Shown here: positions 34,541 through 44,971 of the stretch, piece by piece | Layout: each line of letters opens with the position of its first letter | How positions within the stretch are numbered: position 1 is the stretch's first letter | DNA from: Elephas maximus indicus | Taxonomy: Eukaryota; Chordata; Mammalia; Proboscidea; Elephantidae | DNA length: 64,000 nt | Assembly (NCBI RefSeq): GCF_024166365.1 | Contig: NC_064825.1 | Span: forward strand, 106,778,480-106,842,479 | Reading direction: 5' to 3' | Position numbers and translations under genes: made by a program | Notes under the pieces: model-generated | What the model was told of the DNA's origin: nothing | The model's input: only the letters and a program-made list of their open reading frames with translations | The model's database searches: none

Positions 34541-35272
34541 CATTCAGTAATGACTTTCAAGTTAAAATATTAATGACGTAACTCTATACATCCTTCAGAA
34601 TATCAGGTCTTTGGTAAGTATGTGGAGGGATTGGAACATTCATAAACTGCTAGTGGAAATTAAAATGATGTAAATACTTTAAAAAATAATTTGTTTTAAG
34701 CATCAGGGTCTTGAAAAGCTGAACATAGTTTTACAACAAAATTTAGCCATTTTACTCGTATCTACCCAAGAGAAATGACAGCATTTTTCCTTATAAAGAC
34801 ATGCATACAAATGTCCATAACAACTTCATTTGTAATACTCAAAAACGAGAATCACCACAAATGTTCATCTACTTGAGAATAAATAAATAATTTGTGCTGT
34901 ATCCAAGCAAGTTAATACCACTTAAGAATAAAAACTACTGAATTACTGGTATATGCAAATATGTGGATGAAAAGTACAAATTGATACATTGGACTTTGTC
35001 AGAATTAAAACAACCCACACTTAGACATTCATCCCAGATAAATGAAAACTTAAGTTCATACAATAACCATTACACAAATGTTCATAGAAACATTATTTAT
35101 AATAGCTAAAAATTAGTAACAACCCAAAATTTCCTTTTATGGATGAATGGTTAATCAAACTGTAGTAAATTCATATATGAACTAATAGCAGCAAGAAGAG
35201 ACAAAATATTGATGAACACAACGTGGATGGATCTCAATAGAAGCATACAAAGTGAAAAAACTCTGTCTCAAA
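34541..35272 (+). mobile_element. Ancient L1 3' ORF2 fragment, unit D copy
   Basis: The same fragment as 16600-17309 ('actgctagtgg', 'aatgttcatctacttgagaa', 'gatggatctcaatagaagc') with the same RTE junction. Confidence 0.75.
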
Positions 35273-35450
35273 AGGTTGTTGTTGTTAGCTACCATTGAGT
35301 AGCTCCAACTCATGGTTACCTTGTGCAAAACAGAACAAAACATTGCCTGGCCCTGTGCTATCTTTACAATCACAGGTATGTTGGAGTTCATTGTTGCAGC
35401 CACTGTGTCAGTCCATCTCATGGAGGGCTTCCCATATTCTCAATCTCAGT
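35273..35450 (-). mobile_element. RTE LINE 3' end, unit D copy
   Basis: Minus strand: 'ttgttgttagctaccattga' and 'cattgcctggccctgtgcta'. Shorter than the B and C copies because it ends at the (TA)n tract. Confidence 0.85.
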
Positions 35451-35452
35451 AA

Positions 35453-35453
<1 letters not shown>

Positions 35454-35507
<54 letters not shown>

Positions 35508-35570
35508 TATATAAAACACACATATATATATAAAATATTAATATATTAGAATGTTTATATATATATGTAT
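35454..35570. repeat. (TA)n microsatellite, unit D
   Basis: About 45 bases of pure TA from 35455, then mixed TA and CA repeats. It matches the tracts at 17596 and 37315 in position within the unit but is longer. Confidence 0.9.
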
Positions 35571-35589
35571 ATATAAACATTAGAATGGG

Positions 35590-35911
35590 TGACAGATTTT
35601 GAAAAAAATAGAAACAGAAAGTGAATATGTTAGGTGGGATATGGAAACTCTAGTAGATACAGAAAGAGTTCCAAATATCTGGTGTTTTCCTCATCCAGTA
35701 GAAAAAAAAAATTGTAGAAAGTGTGTACATGCATGCACACATGTGTATGTGCATGTTCACACTCCTTCTGTTTTTGTGCTCGTACTCTACCCTGGGGTGG
35801 CTGATTCTGACTGGAAAAAGGCTCAGTGTGTGTGGTGATTTGAAGTACTCAGACATCTGAATTTGCTCAAATGTCTGCTTTCTAAACCTTAAAATCCCTC
35901 TCTTCTCTGGC
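35590..35911 (+). other. Unit D: OR downstream flank without its receptor
   Basis: Similar to the sequence after the unit B and C receptors ('cagtgtgtgtggtgatttga', 'cttctgtttt'), yet here it follows the (TA)n tract directly. The receptor, its upstream flank and its SINE are missing between them. An L1 3' UTR cuts in at 35912. Confidence 0.6.
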
Positions 35912-36396
35912 AGGGATCACAATAGAGAGTCTCTGACAGAGCAGGAGAAAAATGTAGAGCAAAATTCAAATTCACATGTGCACACACACAAAAGACCGGG
36001 CTTGCTGGTCTGACAGAAACTGGAGAAACTCCCAAAGTATGGCTTCTGGACACACTTTTAACTCAGCACTGAAGTCATTCCTGAGGTTCACCCTTCGGTC
36101 AAAGATACAACAGGTCTACAGGGCCAGAATAACACATATGAGTGATATATTTCATAGTTCAATCATGTATGCAAAACTAATAGGCCCACCAGCCCAAAAG
36201 CAAAGACAGGAAGGCAGGAAAGGGCAGGAAAACTGGAAGAATGGAAACAGAGAACCTAGGTTGAAGGACAGAGGGGTGTGGACACATTGCAGGGTTGGCA
36301 ACCAATGTCACAAAACAATTTCTGTATTAAGTGTTTAATGAGAAACTAATTTACTCTGAAAACTTTCACCTAAATCACAATAAAAAAGAAAAAAAG
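35912..36396 (+). mobile_element. L1 3' UTR, 5'-truncated insertion with A-rich end
   Basis: It resembles the 3' UTR of the L1 at 15653-16572: 'ggcagggatcacaatagaga', 'ctggtctgacagaaactgga', 'cccaaaagcaaagacaggaa' and an end of 'cacctaaatcacaataaa' followed by A-runs. No coding part. Confidence 0.85.
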
Positions 36397-36595
36397 TTCA
36401 AGGACACTTTATTTATAATAGCTTAAAAACTGGTAACAACCCAAAATATCCTTCTATGGGTAAATGGTTAAGCAAATTTTAGTAAATCCATACATGAAAT
36501 AATACTCAGCAATAAAATGAACAAATTATTGATGCACACAATAGCATGGATGTACTTCAATAGAGTCACGTGAAGTGAAAGAAGTCGCCTCAAAA
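36397..36595 (+). mobile_element. Ancient L1 3' ORF2 fragment, unit C copy
   Basis: 'ccttctatgggtaaatggtt' and 'atactcagcaataaaatgaa' match 17100-17300. The 5' part is missing next to the L1 3' UTR. Confidence 0.72.
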
Positions 36596-36888
36596 GGTTG
36601 TTCTTGTTATCTGCCATTGAGTTGACTCCAATTTATGGTGACCTTATGGAAAACAGAACAAAACTTTGCCTGGCCTTGTGCTATCCTCACAATCATTGGT
36701 ATGTTTGACTTAATTGCTGCGGCCTTTGCGTCAATTTATCACATTGAGGGCTTCTCTCATTCTCGTTGGTCCACTACTTCACCAAATATCATGTACAACA
36801 CCAGAAACTCGTCCTTCCTGATGATACGTCTAAAGCAAGAAAGTCAAACAGTGTTCTGTTGGAGACAATAAAATATCTACCACCAAGG
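36596..36888 (-). mobile_element. RTE LINE 3' end, unit C copy
   Basis: Minus strand: 'ttgttcttgttatctgccat', 'tgcctggccttgtgctatcc', 'gtctaaagcaagaaagtca'. Same junction and extent as unit B 17310-17565. Confidence 0.85.
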
Positions 36889-36895
36889 AATTTTT

Positions 36896-37286
36896 GTTTT
36901 GTTAGGTACCGTCTAGTCAATTACAACTCATAGCAACCTGTAAGACAGAGTAGAAATGCCCGTAGGGTTGCACAGGCTATAATCTTCATGGGTGCAAATG
37001 GCCAAGTCTTTTATCCTCAGAATGGCTTATGGGTTCAAACTGCCAACCTTCCATTTAATAAAAATAAATAAATAAATAAAACCAAACCCAGTGCCATCAA
37101 GTCGAATCCGACTCATAGTGACACTATAGGACAGAGAAGAATCTGCCCCATAGAGTTTCCAAGGAGCCCCTGGCAGATTTGAACCGCTGACACTTTGGTT
37201 AGCAGCCGTAGCACTTAGTCACTACGCCACGAGTGTTTCCTTTCCATTGAGTAGTGAGTGTTTAAACATTGTACCACCAGGGCTCC
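36896..37286 (-). repeat. AfroSINE interrupted by another AfroSINE
   Basis: Two halves of one minus-strand SINE, 36896-37055 and 37249-37286 ('gtaccaccagggctccttcc'), corresponding to the unbroken SINE at 17636-17836 in unit B. The break is filled by 37056-37241. Confidence 0.85.
37056..37241 (-). repeat. Nested AfroSINE with target duplication 'ttccatt'
   Basis: Minus strand, beginning with its A-rich tail complement ('aataaataaataaataaaac') and 'tcgaatccgactcatagtga'. Flanked by 'ttccatt' at 37049-37055 and 37242-37248. It is absent from the matching SINE of unit B, so it arrived after those units separated. Confidence 0.85.
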
Positions 37287-37314
37287 TTCCAGGCGAAAAA
37301 GGTGACAGGTGAAA

Positions 37315-37356
<42 letters not shown>
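37315..37356. repeat. (TA)n microsatellite, unit C
   Basis: Alternating TA of about 40 bases, at the same unit position as 17596 and 35454. Confidence 0.9.
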
Positions 37357-37359
<3 letters not shown>

Positions 37360-37506
37360 CCACTATATATCACAAATAAGCAAAAACAAAGTCACAAATG
37401 GATACATTACAAATATTTAAAATAACAAAATGCATCAAAAATATTTATAGTATAATAAATATATATTCATAATAAAACATTACACACAAAATATCATACT
37501 TTACAA

Positions 37507-37589
37507 GGTGTGATGGTTAAGACTGTATCAACTTGGCTGAACCATGATTCTCAGTGGTTTGGCATTCCCATGATCTCGTGATCACTTTT
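37507..37589 (+). repeat. Unnamed interspersed repeat, left piece (cut by L1)
   Basis: From 'tgtgatggttaagactgtat' to 'ctcgtgatcactttt'. It continues at 44972 after the L1. It interrupts the unit C flank exactly where unit B runs on without it (about 18213). I know the layout (start like 'gtatcaacttggctg', end like 'ccagagaacccagtctaaga') as a common mammalian repeat but cannot name it with confidence. Confidence 0.6.
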
Positions 37590-38627
37590 TTTTTTTTTTA
37601 ATAGTGCAGTTGTTATTTATTTATTTATTTTTTAATAACTTTTATGAAGCTTCAAGTGAACGTTTACAAATCCAATCAGTCTGTCACATATAAGTTTACA
37701 TACATCTCACTCCCTACTCCCATTTACTCTCCCCCTCTTGAGTCAGCCCTTTCAGTCTCTCCTTTCTTGACAATTTTGCCTGCTTCCCTCTCTCTCTATC
37801 CTCCCATCCCCCCTCCAGACAAGAGTTGCCAACACAATCTCAAGTGTCCACCTGATATAATTAGCTCACTCTTCATCAGCGTCTCTCTCCCACCCGCTGA
37901 CCGGTCCCTTTCATTTTTGATGAGTTGTCTTCGGGGATGGTTCCTGTCCTGTGTCAACAGAAGGTCTGGGGAGCATGGCTGCCGGGATTCCTCCAGTCTC
38001 AGTCAGACCATTAAGTTTGGTCTTTTTATGAGAATTTGGGGTCTGCATCCCACTGATCTCCTGCTCCCTCAGGGGTCCTCTGCTGTGCTCCCTGTCAGGG
38101 CAGTCATCGATTGTGGCCGGGCACCAACTAGTTCTTCTGGTCTCAGGATGATGTAGGTCTCTGGTTCATGTGGCCCTTTCTGTGTCTTGGGCTCTTAGTT
38201 GTCGTGTGGCCTTGGTGTTCTTCATTTTCCTTTGCTCCAGGTGGGTTGAGACCAATTGCTGCATCTTAGATGGCCGCTTGTTAGCATTTAAGACCCCAGA
38301 CGCCACATTTCAAAGTGGGATGCAGAATGATTTCATAATAGAATTATTTTGCCAATTGACTTAGAAGTCCCCGCAAACCATGTTCCCCAGACCCCCGCGC
38401 TTGCTCCGCTGACCTTTGAAGCATTCATTTTATCCCGGAAACTTCTTTGCTTTTGGTCCAGTCCAATTGAGCTGACCTTCCATGTATTGAGTGTTGTCTT
38501 TCCCTTCACCTAAAGCAGTTCTTATCTACTGATTAATCAATAAAAAACCCTCTCCCACCCTCCCTCCCTCTCCCCCTCGAAACCACAAAAGTATGTGTTC
38601 TTCTCAGGTTTACTATTTCTCAAGATC

Positions 38628-41600
38628 TTATAATAGTGGTCTTATACAATATTTGTCCTTTTGCCTCTGACTCATTTCGCTCAGCATAATGCCTTCCAGG
38701 ATCCTCCATGTTATGAAATGTTTCAGAGATTCGTCACTGTTCTTTATCGATGCGTAGTATTCCGTTGTGTGAATATACCACAATTTATTTACCCATTCAT
38801 CCGTTGATGGACACCTTGGTTGCTTCCAACTTTTTGCTATTGTAAACAGAGCTGCAATAAACATGAGTGTGCATATATCTGTTTGTGTGAAGGCTCTTGT
38901 ATCTCTAGGGTATATTCCGAGGAGTGGGATTTCTGGGTTGTATGGTAGTTCTATTTCTAACTGTTTAAGATAACGCCAGATAGATTTCCAAAGTGGTTGT
39001 ACCATTTTACATTCCCACCAGCAGTGTATGAGAGTTCCAATCTCTCCGCAGCCTCTCCAACATTTATTATTTTGTGTTTTTTGGATTAATGCCAGCCTTG
39101 CTGGTGTGAGATGGAATCTCATCGTAGTTTTAATTTGCATTTCTCTAATGGCTAATGATCGAGAGCATTTTCTCATGTATCTGTTGGCTGCCTGAATATC
39201 TTCTTTAGTGAAATGTGTGTTCATATCCTTTGCCCACTTCTTGATTGGGTTGTTTGTCTTTTTGTGGTTGAGTTTTGACAGAATCATATAGATTTTAGAG
39301 ATCAGGCGCTGGTCGGAGATGTCATAGCTGAAGATTCTTTCCCAGTCTGTAGGTGGTCTTTTTACTCTTTTGGTGAAGTCTTTAGATGAGCATAGGTGTT
39401 TGATTTTTAGGAGCTCCCAGTTATCGGGTTTCTCTTCATCATTTTTGGTAATGTTTTGTATTCTGTTTATACCTTGTATTAGGGCTCCTAGGGTTGTCCC
39501 AATTTTTTCTTCCATGATCTTTATCGTTTTAGTCTTTATGTTTAGGTCTTTGATCCACTTGGAGTTAGTTTTTGTGCATGGTGTGAGGTATGGGTCCTGT
39601 TTCATTTTTTTGCAAATGGATATCCAGTTATGCCAGCACCATTTGTTAAAAAGGCTATCTTTTCCCCAGTTAATTGACACTGGTCCTTTGTCAAATATCA
39701 GCTGCTCATACCTGGATGGGTCTATGTCTGGGTTCTCAATTCTGTTCCATTGGTCTATGTGCCCGTTGTTGTACCAGTACCAGGCTGTTTTGACTACTGT
39801 GGCTGTATAATAGGTACTGAAGTCAGGTAAGGTGAGGCCTCCCACTTTCTTCTTCTTTTTCAGTAGTGCTTTGCTTATCCGGGGCTTCTTTCCCTTCCAT
39901 ATGAAATTGGTGATTTGTTTCTCTATCCCCTTAAAATATGACATTGGAATTTGGATCGGAAGTGCATTAAATGTATAGATGGCTTTTGGTAGAATAGACA
40001 TTTTTACTATGTTAAGTCTTCCTATCCATGAGCAAGGTATGTTTTTCCACTTTAGTATGTCCTTTTCAATTTCTTGAAGTAGAGCTTTGTAGTTTTCTTT
40101 GTATAGGTCTTTTACATCCTTGGTAAGATTTATTCCTAAGTATCCTATCTTCTTGGGGGCTACTGTGAATGGTATTGATTTGGTTATTTCCTCTTCGGTG
40201 TTCTTTTTGTTGATGTAGAGGAATCCAAGTGATTTTTGTATGTTTATTTTATACCCTGAGACTCTGCCAAACTCTTCTATTAGTTTCAGTAGTTTTCTGG
40301 AGGATTCCTTAGGGTTTTCTGTGTATATAATCATGGCATCTGCAAATAGTGATAACTTTACTTCTTCCTTGCCAATCCGGATACCTTTTATTTCTTTGTC
40401 TAGCCTAATTGCCCTGGCTAAGACTTCCAACATGATGTTGAATAAGAGCGGTGATAAAGGGCATCCTTGTCTGGTTCCCGTTCTCAAGGGAAATGCTTTC
40501 AGGTTCTCTCCATTTAGAGTGATATTGGCTGTTGGCTTTGCATAGATGCCCTTTATTATGTTGAGGAATTTTCCTTCAATTCCTATTTTGGTTAGAGTTT
40601 TTATCATAAATGGGTGTTGGACTTTGTCAAATGCCTTTTCTGCATCAATTGATAAGATCATGTGGTTTTTGTCTTTTGTTTTATTTATGTGATGGATTAC
40701 ATTAATGGTTTTTCTGATATTAAACTAGCCTTGCATGACTGGTATAAATCCCACTGGATCAGGGTGAATTATTTTTTTGATGTGTTGTTGGATTCTATTG
40801 GCTAGAATTTTGTTGAGGATTTTTGCATCAATGTTCATGAGGGATATAGGTCTATAATTTTCTTTTTTTGTAATGTCTTTACCTGGTTTTGGTATCAGGG
40901 AGATGGTGGCTTCATAGAATGAGTTGGGTAGTATTCCGTCATTTTCTATGCTTTGGAATACCTTTAGTAGTAGTGGTGTTAACTCTTCTCTGAAAGTTTG
41001 GTAGAACTGTGCAGTGAAGCCGTCCGGGCCAGGGCTTTTTTTTTGTTGGGAGTTTTTTGATTACCGTTTCAATCTCTTTTTTTGTTATGGGTCTATTTAG
41101 TTGTTCTACTTCTGAATGTGTTAGTTTAGGTAGGTAGTGTTTTTCCAGGAATTCATCCATTTCTTCTAGGTTTGCAAATTTGTTAGAGTATAATTTTTCA
41201 TAATAATCTGAAATGATTCTTTTAATTTCATTTGGTTCTGTTGTGATGTGGTCCTTCTCATTTCTTATTCGGGTTATTTGTTTCCTTTCCTGTATTTCTT
41301 TAGTCAGCCTGGCCAATGGTTTATCAATTTTGTTAATTTTTTCAAAGAACCAGCTTTTGGCTTTGTTAATTCTTTCGATTATTTTTCTGTTCTCTAATTT
41401 TTTTTAATTCATTTAGTTCAGCTCCTATTTTTATCATTTGTTTTCTTCTGGTGCCTGATGGATTCTTTTCTTGCTCACTTTCTATTTGTTCAAGTTGTAG
41501 GGACAGTTCTCTGATTTTGGCTCTTTCTTCTTTTTGTATGTGTGCATTTATTGATATAAATTGGCCTCTGAGCACTGCTTTTGCTGTGTCCCAGAGGTTT

Positions 41601-42454
41601 TGATAGGAAGTATTTTCATTCTCATTGCTTTCTATGAATTTCCTTATTCCCTCCTTGATGTCTTCTATAACCCAGTCTTTTTTCAGAAGGGTGTTGTTCA
41701 TTTTCCAAGTATTTGATTTCTTTTCCCTAGTTTTTCTGTTATTGATCTCTAGTTTTATTGCCTTGTGGTCTGAGAAGATGCTTTGTAATATTTCGATGTT
41801 TTGGACTCTGCAAAGGTTTGTTTTATGACCTAATATGTGGTCTATTCTAGAGAATGTTCCATGTGCGCTAGAAAAAAAAGTATACTTTGCAGCAGTTGGG
41901 TGGAGAGTTCTGTATAAGTCAATGAGGTCAAGTTGGTTGACTGTTGTAATTAGATCTTCCGTGTCTCTGTTGAGCTTTTTACTGGATGTCCTGTCCTTCT
42001 CCGAAAGTGGTGTGTTGAAGTCTCCTACTATAATTGTGGAGGTATCTATCTCGCTTTTCAATTCTGTTAAAATTTGATTTATGTATCTTGCAGCCCTGTC
42101 ATTGGGTGCGTAAATATTTAATATGGTTATGTCTTCCTGATCAATTGTCCCTTTTATCATTATATAGTGTCCTTCTTTATCCTTTGTGGTGGATTTAAGT
42201 CTAAAGTCTATTTTGTCAGAAATTAATATTGCTACTCCTCTTCTTTTTTGCTTATTGTTTGCTTGATATACTTTTTTCCATCCTTTGAGTTTTAGTTTGT
42301 TTGTGTCTCTAAGTCTAAGGTGTGTCTCTTGTAGGCAGCATATAGATGGATCGTGTTTCTTTATCCAGTCTGTGACTCTCTGTCTCTTTACTGGTGCATT
42401 TAGTCCGTTTACATTCAGCGTAATTATAGATAAATAAGTTTTTAGTGCTGTCAT
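38628..42454 (-). pseudogene. L1 ORF2 (endonuclease, reverse transcriptase), nearly intact but broken
   Basis: The overall span is about 1275 codons, the usual L1 ORF2 length. The endonuclease is complete in the 362-codon piece 41366-42454: LNVNGLN, CLQETH, IIVGDFNTPLS, RIDHILGHK and SDH all present. Frame shifts at an A-run near 41370 and again near 41040. TAG replaces a tryptophan codon near 40725 (VMQG then stop then FN). The last 677 codons (38628-40661) hold the palm: [25 protein letters not shown], and [10 protein letters not shown], where the catalytic FADD has become FADA. The C-terminal zinc knuckle is kept ([18 protein letters not shown]). Even if transcribed it should not give active reverse transcriptase. 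Confidence 0.95.
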
Positions 42455-42914
42455 TTTGATGCCTTTTTATGTGTGTTGTTGACAATTTCATTTTTCCACA
42501 TACTTTTTTGTGCTGAGGCATTTTTCTTAGTAAATTGTGAGATCCTCATTTTCATAGTGCTTGACTTTATGTTAGTTGAGTCGTTACATTTTTCTTGGGT
42601 TTTATCTTGAGTTATAGAGTTGTTATACCTTTTTGTGGTTACCTTATTATTTACCCCTAGTTTTCTAAGTAAAAACCTAACTTGTATTGTTCTATATCGC
42701 CTTCCATCACTCTCCATATGGCAGTTCAATGCCTCCTGTATTTAGTCCCTCTTTTTGATTATTGTGATCTTTTACCTATTGACTTCCATGATTCCCTGTT
42801 ATGTGTATTTTTTTTTTTTAATTAATCTTAATTTGTTTGTTTTTGTGATTTCCCTGTTTGAGTTGATATCAGGACGTTCTGTTTTGAGACCTTGTGTTGT
42901 CCTGATATCTGATA

Positions 42915-43930
42915 TTATTGGTTCTCTGACCAAACAATATCCTTTAGTATTTGTTGTAGCTTTGGTTTGGTTTTTGCAAATTCTCTAAACTTGTGTTTGT
43001 CTGTAAATATCTTAATTTCGCCTTCATATTTCAGAGAGAGTTTTGCTGGATATATGATCCTTGGCTGGCAGTTTTTCTCCTTCAGTGTTCTGTATATGTT
43101 GTCCCATTCCCTTCTTGCCTGCATGGTTTCTGCTGAGTACTCAGAACATATTCTTATTGATTCTCCCTTGAAGGAAACCTTTCTTTTCTCCCTGGCTGCT
43201 TTTAAAATTTTCTGTTTATCTTTGGTTTTGGTGAGTTTGATGATAATATGTCTCGGTGTTTTTCTTTTTGGATCAATCTTAAATGGGGTTCAATGAGCAT
43301 CTTGGATAGCTATCCTTTCGTCTTTCATGATGTCAGGGAAGTTTTGTGTCAGGAGTTCTTCAACTATTTTCTCTGTGTTTTCTGTCCCCCCTCCCTGTTC
43401 TGGGACTCCAATCACCCGCAGGTTATCCTTCTTGATAGAGTCCCACATAATTCTTAGTGTTTCTTCATTTTTTTAATTCTTTTATCTGATTTTTTTTCAG
43501 CTATGTTGGTGTTGATTCCCTGGTCCTCCAGATGTCCCAGTCTGCATTCTAATTGCTCGAGTCTGCTCCTCTGACTTCCTAGTGCGTTGTCTAATTCTGT
43601 TATTTTATTGTTAATCTTTTGGATTTCTATATGTTGTCTCTCTATGGATTCTTGCAACTTATTAATTTTTCCAGTATGTTCTTGAACAATCTTTTTGAGT
43701 TCTTCAACAGTTTTATCAGTGTGTTCCTTGGCTTTTTCTGCAGTTATCCTAATTTCATTTGTGATATCATTAAGCATTCTGTAAATTAGTTTTTTATATT
43801 CTGTATCTGATAATTCCAAGATTGTATCTTCATTTGGGAAAGGTTTTGATTCTTTTGTTTGGGGGGCTGGAGAAGCTGTCCCAGTCTGCTTCTTTAAGTG
43901 GTTTGATATGGATTGTTGTCTCCAAGCCAT
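42915..43930 (-). pseudogene. L1 ORF1 (RNA-binding coiled-coil protein), broken
   Basis: Starts MAWRQQSISNHLKKQ at 43928-43930, matching MARRQQSISNHIKKQ of the L1 at 63390. The first half is a coiled coil (KINKLQESIERQHIEIQKIN, with heptads up to SRLEQLECRLGHLEDQG). Frame is lost after KSDKRIKKMKK near 43470, in an A-run. The RNA-recognition and C-terminal domains follow in another frame (VIGVPEQGG; MQARREWDNIYRTLKEKNCQ at 43124-43065; stop at 42915-42917), with a further in-frame stop near 43290. The usual length would be about 338 codons. Confidence 0.9.
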
Positions 43931-44971
43931 CACCGGGAAACTAGTTTTTCCAGAAAATCCGCTAAAAAAAAAATGCATTCAGATCCCTATCAGAGTTCTC
44001 CCTCTGGCTCAGGCTATTCAGATGTTAATGAAGCCGCCTGGGGAGGGTGGGGGAGGGAACAGAGAGATAGGAGAGTAGCACCTCAGAATATAGCCAGAGT
44101 TGCTTGTCTTGCTTGGAATGACTATTATATCTGAGGTTCCCGTGGGCGCGCGCCGCCTATGTGTGCTGGCTGTGTGGAGATTGCCCCCAGGGGGTCTGGC
44201 CCGCTGGAGTCACAGTCAGATCCTCCGCTTCCAGTCCCACGCCCAGCGTCAAGGCTCCCCTACTGGGACAGTGCACTCTCGACTCCAGAATCAGTCGCTG
44301 CCTCCCGGGGACTTCTCGTCCCTCCAGCCGCGTGGCCGTGCCGCCCCGAGAACCCATTGAGCCTCCTCCCGGGGTTAGTTCAGATGGGTGGAGCAGGTCC
44401 CCGTGCTTGTGCCGTGACCGAGTGCCCCGGGTGGGACGCTGTTCTCCCCGCTCCAATACCAGTCGCTGCCTCCCGGGGGCTTCTCCTACCGGCTGCGTCC
44501 CACGCCGCCCACGCGACCCGGCTGGTCCCCTTCCCGGGGTTAGTTCAGGGGGTGGAGCAACTCTCCGTGTTTATGGCGTACCTGCGTCCAGTCCAAATCC
44601 CTGCGGGACGGTTCCCCGGCTCGGATGCTGCTCTTTCTGCTCCAAGACCAGTCACTGCCTCCCGGGGACTTCTCCTACCGGCTGCGTCCCACGCTGCCCG
44701 TGGAACCGGCTGGTCCCCCTCCCGGGGTTAGTTCAGGGGGGTGGAGCAGGTCTCTGTGCTTGTGCCGTACCTGACTGGTGCGCTGGCTCCAGGCTCTGAA
44801 AACAATCGCTGCTTCCCCGTATTAGTTCGTTGTCCGTCTCTAAATCTGTGTTTGTTGTTCAGGGTTCGTAGATTGTTATGTATGTGATCGATTCACTTGT
44901 TTTTCCGTGTCTTTGTTGTAAGAGGGATCCAAGGTAGCGTCTGCCTAGTCCGCCATCTTGGCTCCACCCCC
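43931..44971 (-). promoter_or_regulatory. L1 5' UTR / internal promoter with tandem monomers and YY1-like site
   Basis: GC- and CpG-rich, unlike everything around it. A block like 'gcctcccggggacttctc' recurs at 44293, 44461, 44650 and (weakly) 44804, i.e. about 154-189 bases apart, each followed by 'cggggttagttcag' or similar. The transcript start side has 'ccgccatcttg' at 44950-44960 (AAGATGGCGG on the L1 strand), the YY1-type motif known at human L1 5' ends. Open frames of 190 and 212 codons on the plus strand here are products of the GC content. Confidence 0.8.

Larger units (their letters stand above)
37590..44971 (-). mobile_element. Full-length L1 LINE, 7.4 kb, 15-bp target duplication
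   Basis: A complete L1 on the minus strand: CpG-rich 5' UTR (43931-44971), ORF1 (42915-43930), spacer of 460 bases, ORF2 (38628-42454), 3' UTR (about 37600-38627) and a poly(A) tail seen as T's at 37590-37599. The target duplication 'ctcgtgatcactttt' lies at 37575-37589 and 44972-44986. The nick site reads TTTT/AT, as expected for the L1 endonuclease. The few coding breaks and high CpG content suggest a young insertion, but both ORFs are broken. It sits in a repeat that is itself an insertion into unit C. Confidence 0.96.

Noticed and set aside
37644-38156. Plus-strand 170-codon open frame
   Set aside because: Antisense of the L1 3' UTR. The same frame partly recurs in reverse at 46685-47143 in another L1 3' UTR copy.
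39370-39810. Plus-strand 146-codon open frame
   Set aside because: Shadow of L1 ORF2 on the opposite strand.
44159-44799. Plus-strand open frames of 190 and 212 codons, proline/serine/arginine rich
   Set aside because: They lie antisense in the GC-rich 5' UTR of the full-length L1 and read through its tandem monomers; low stop frequency follows from base composition.
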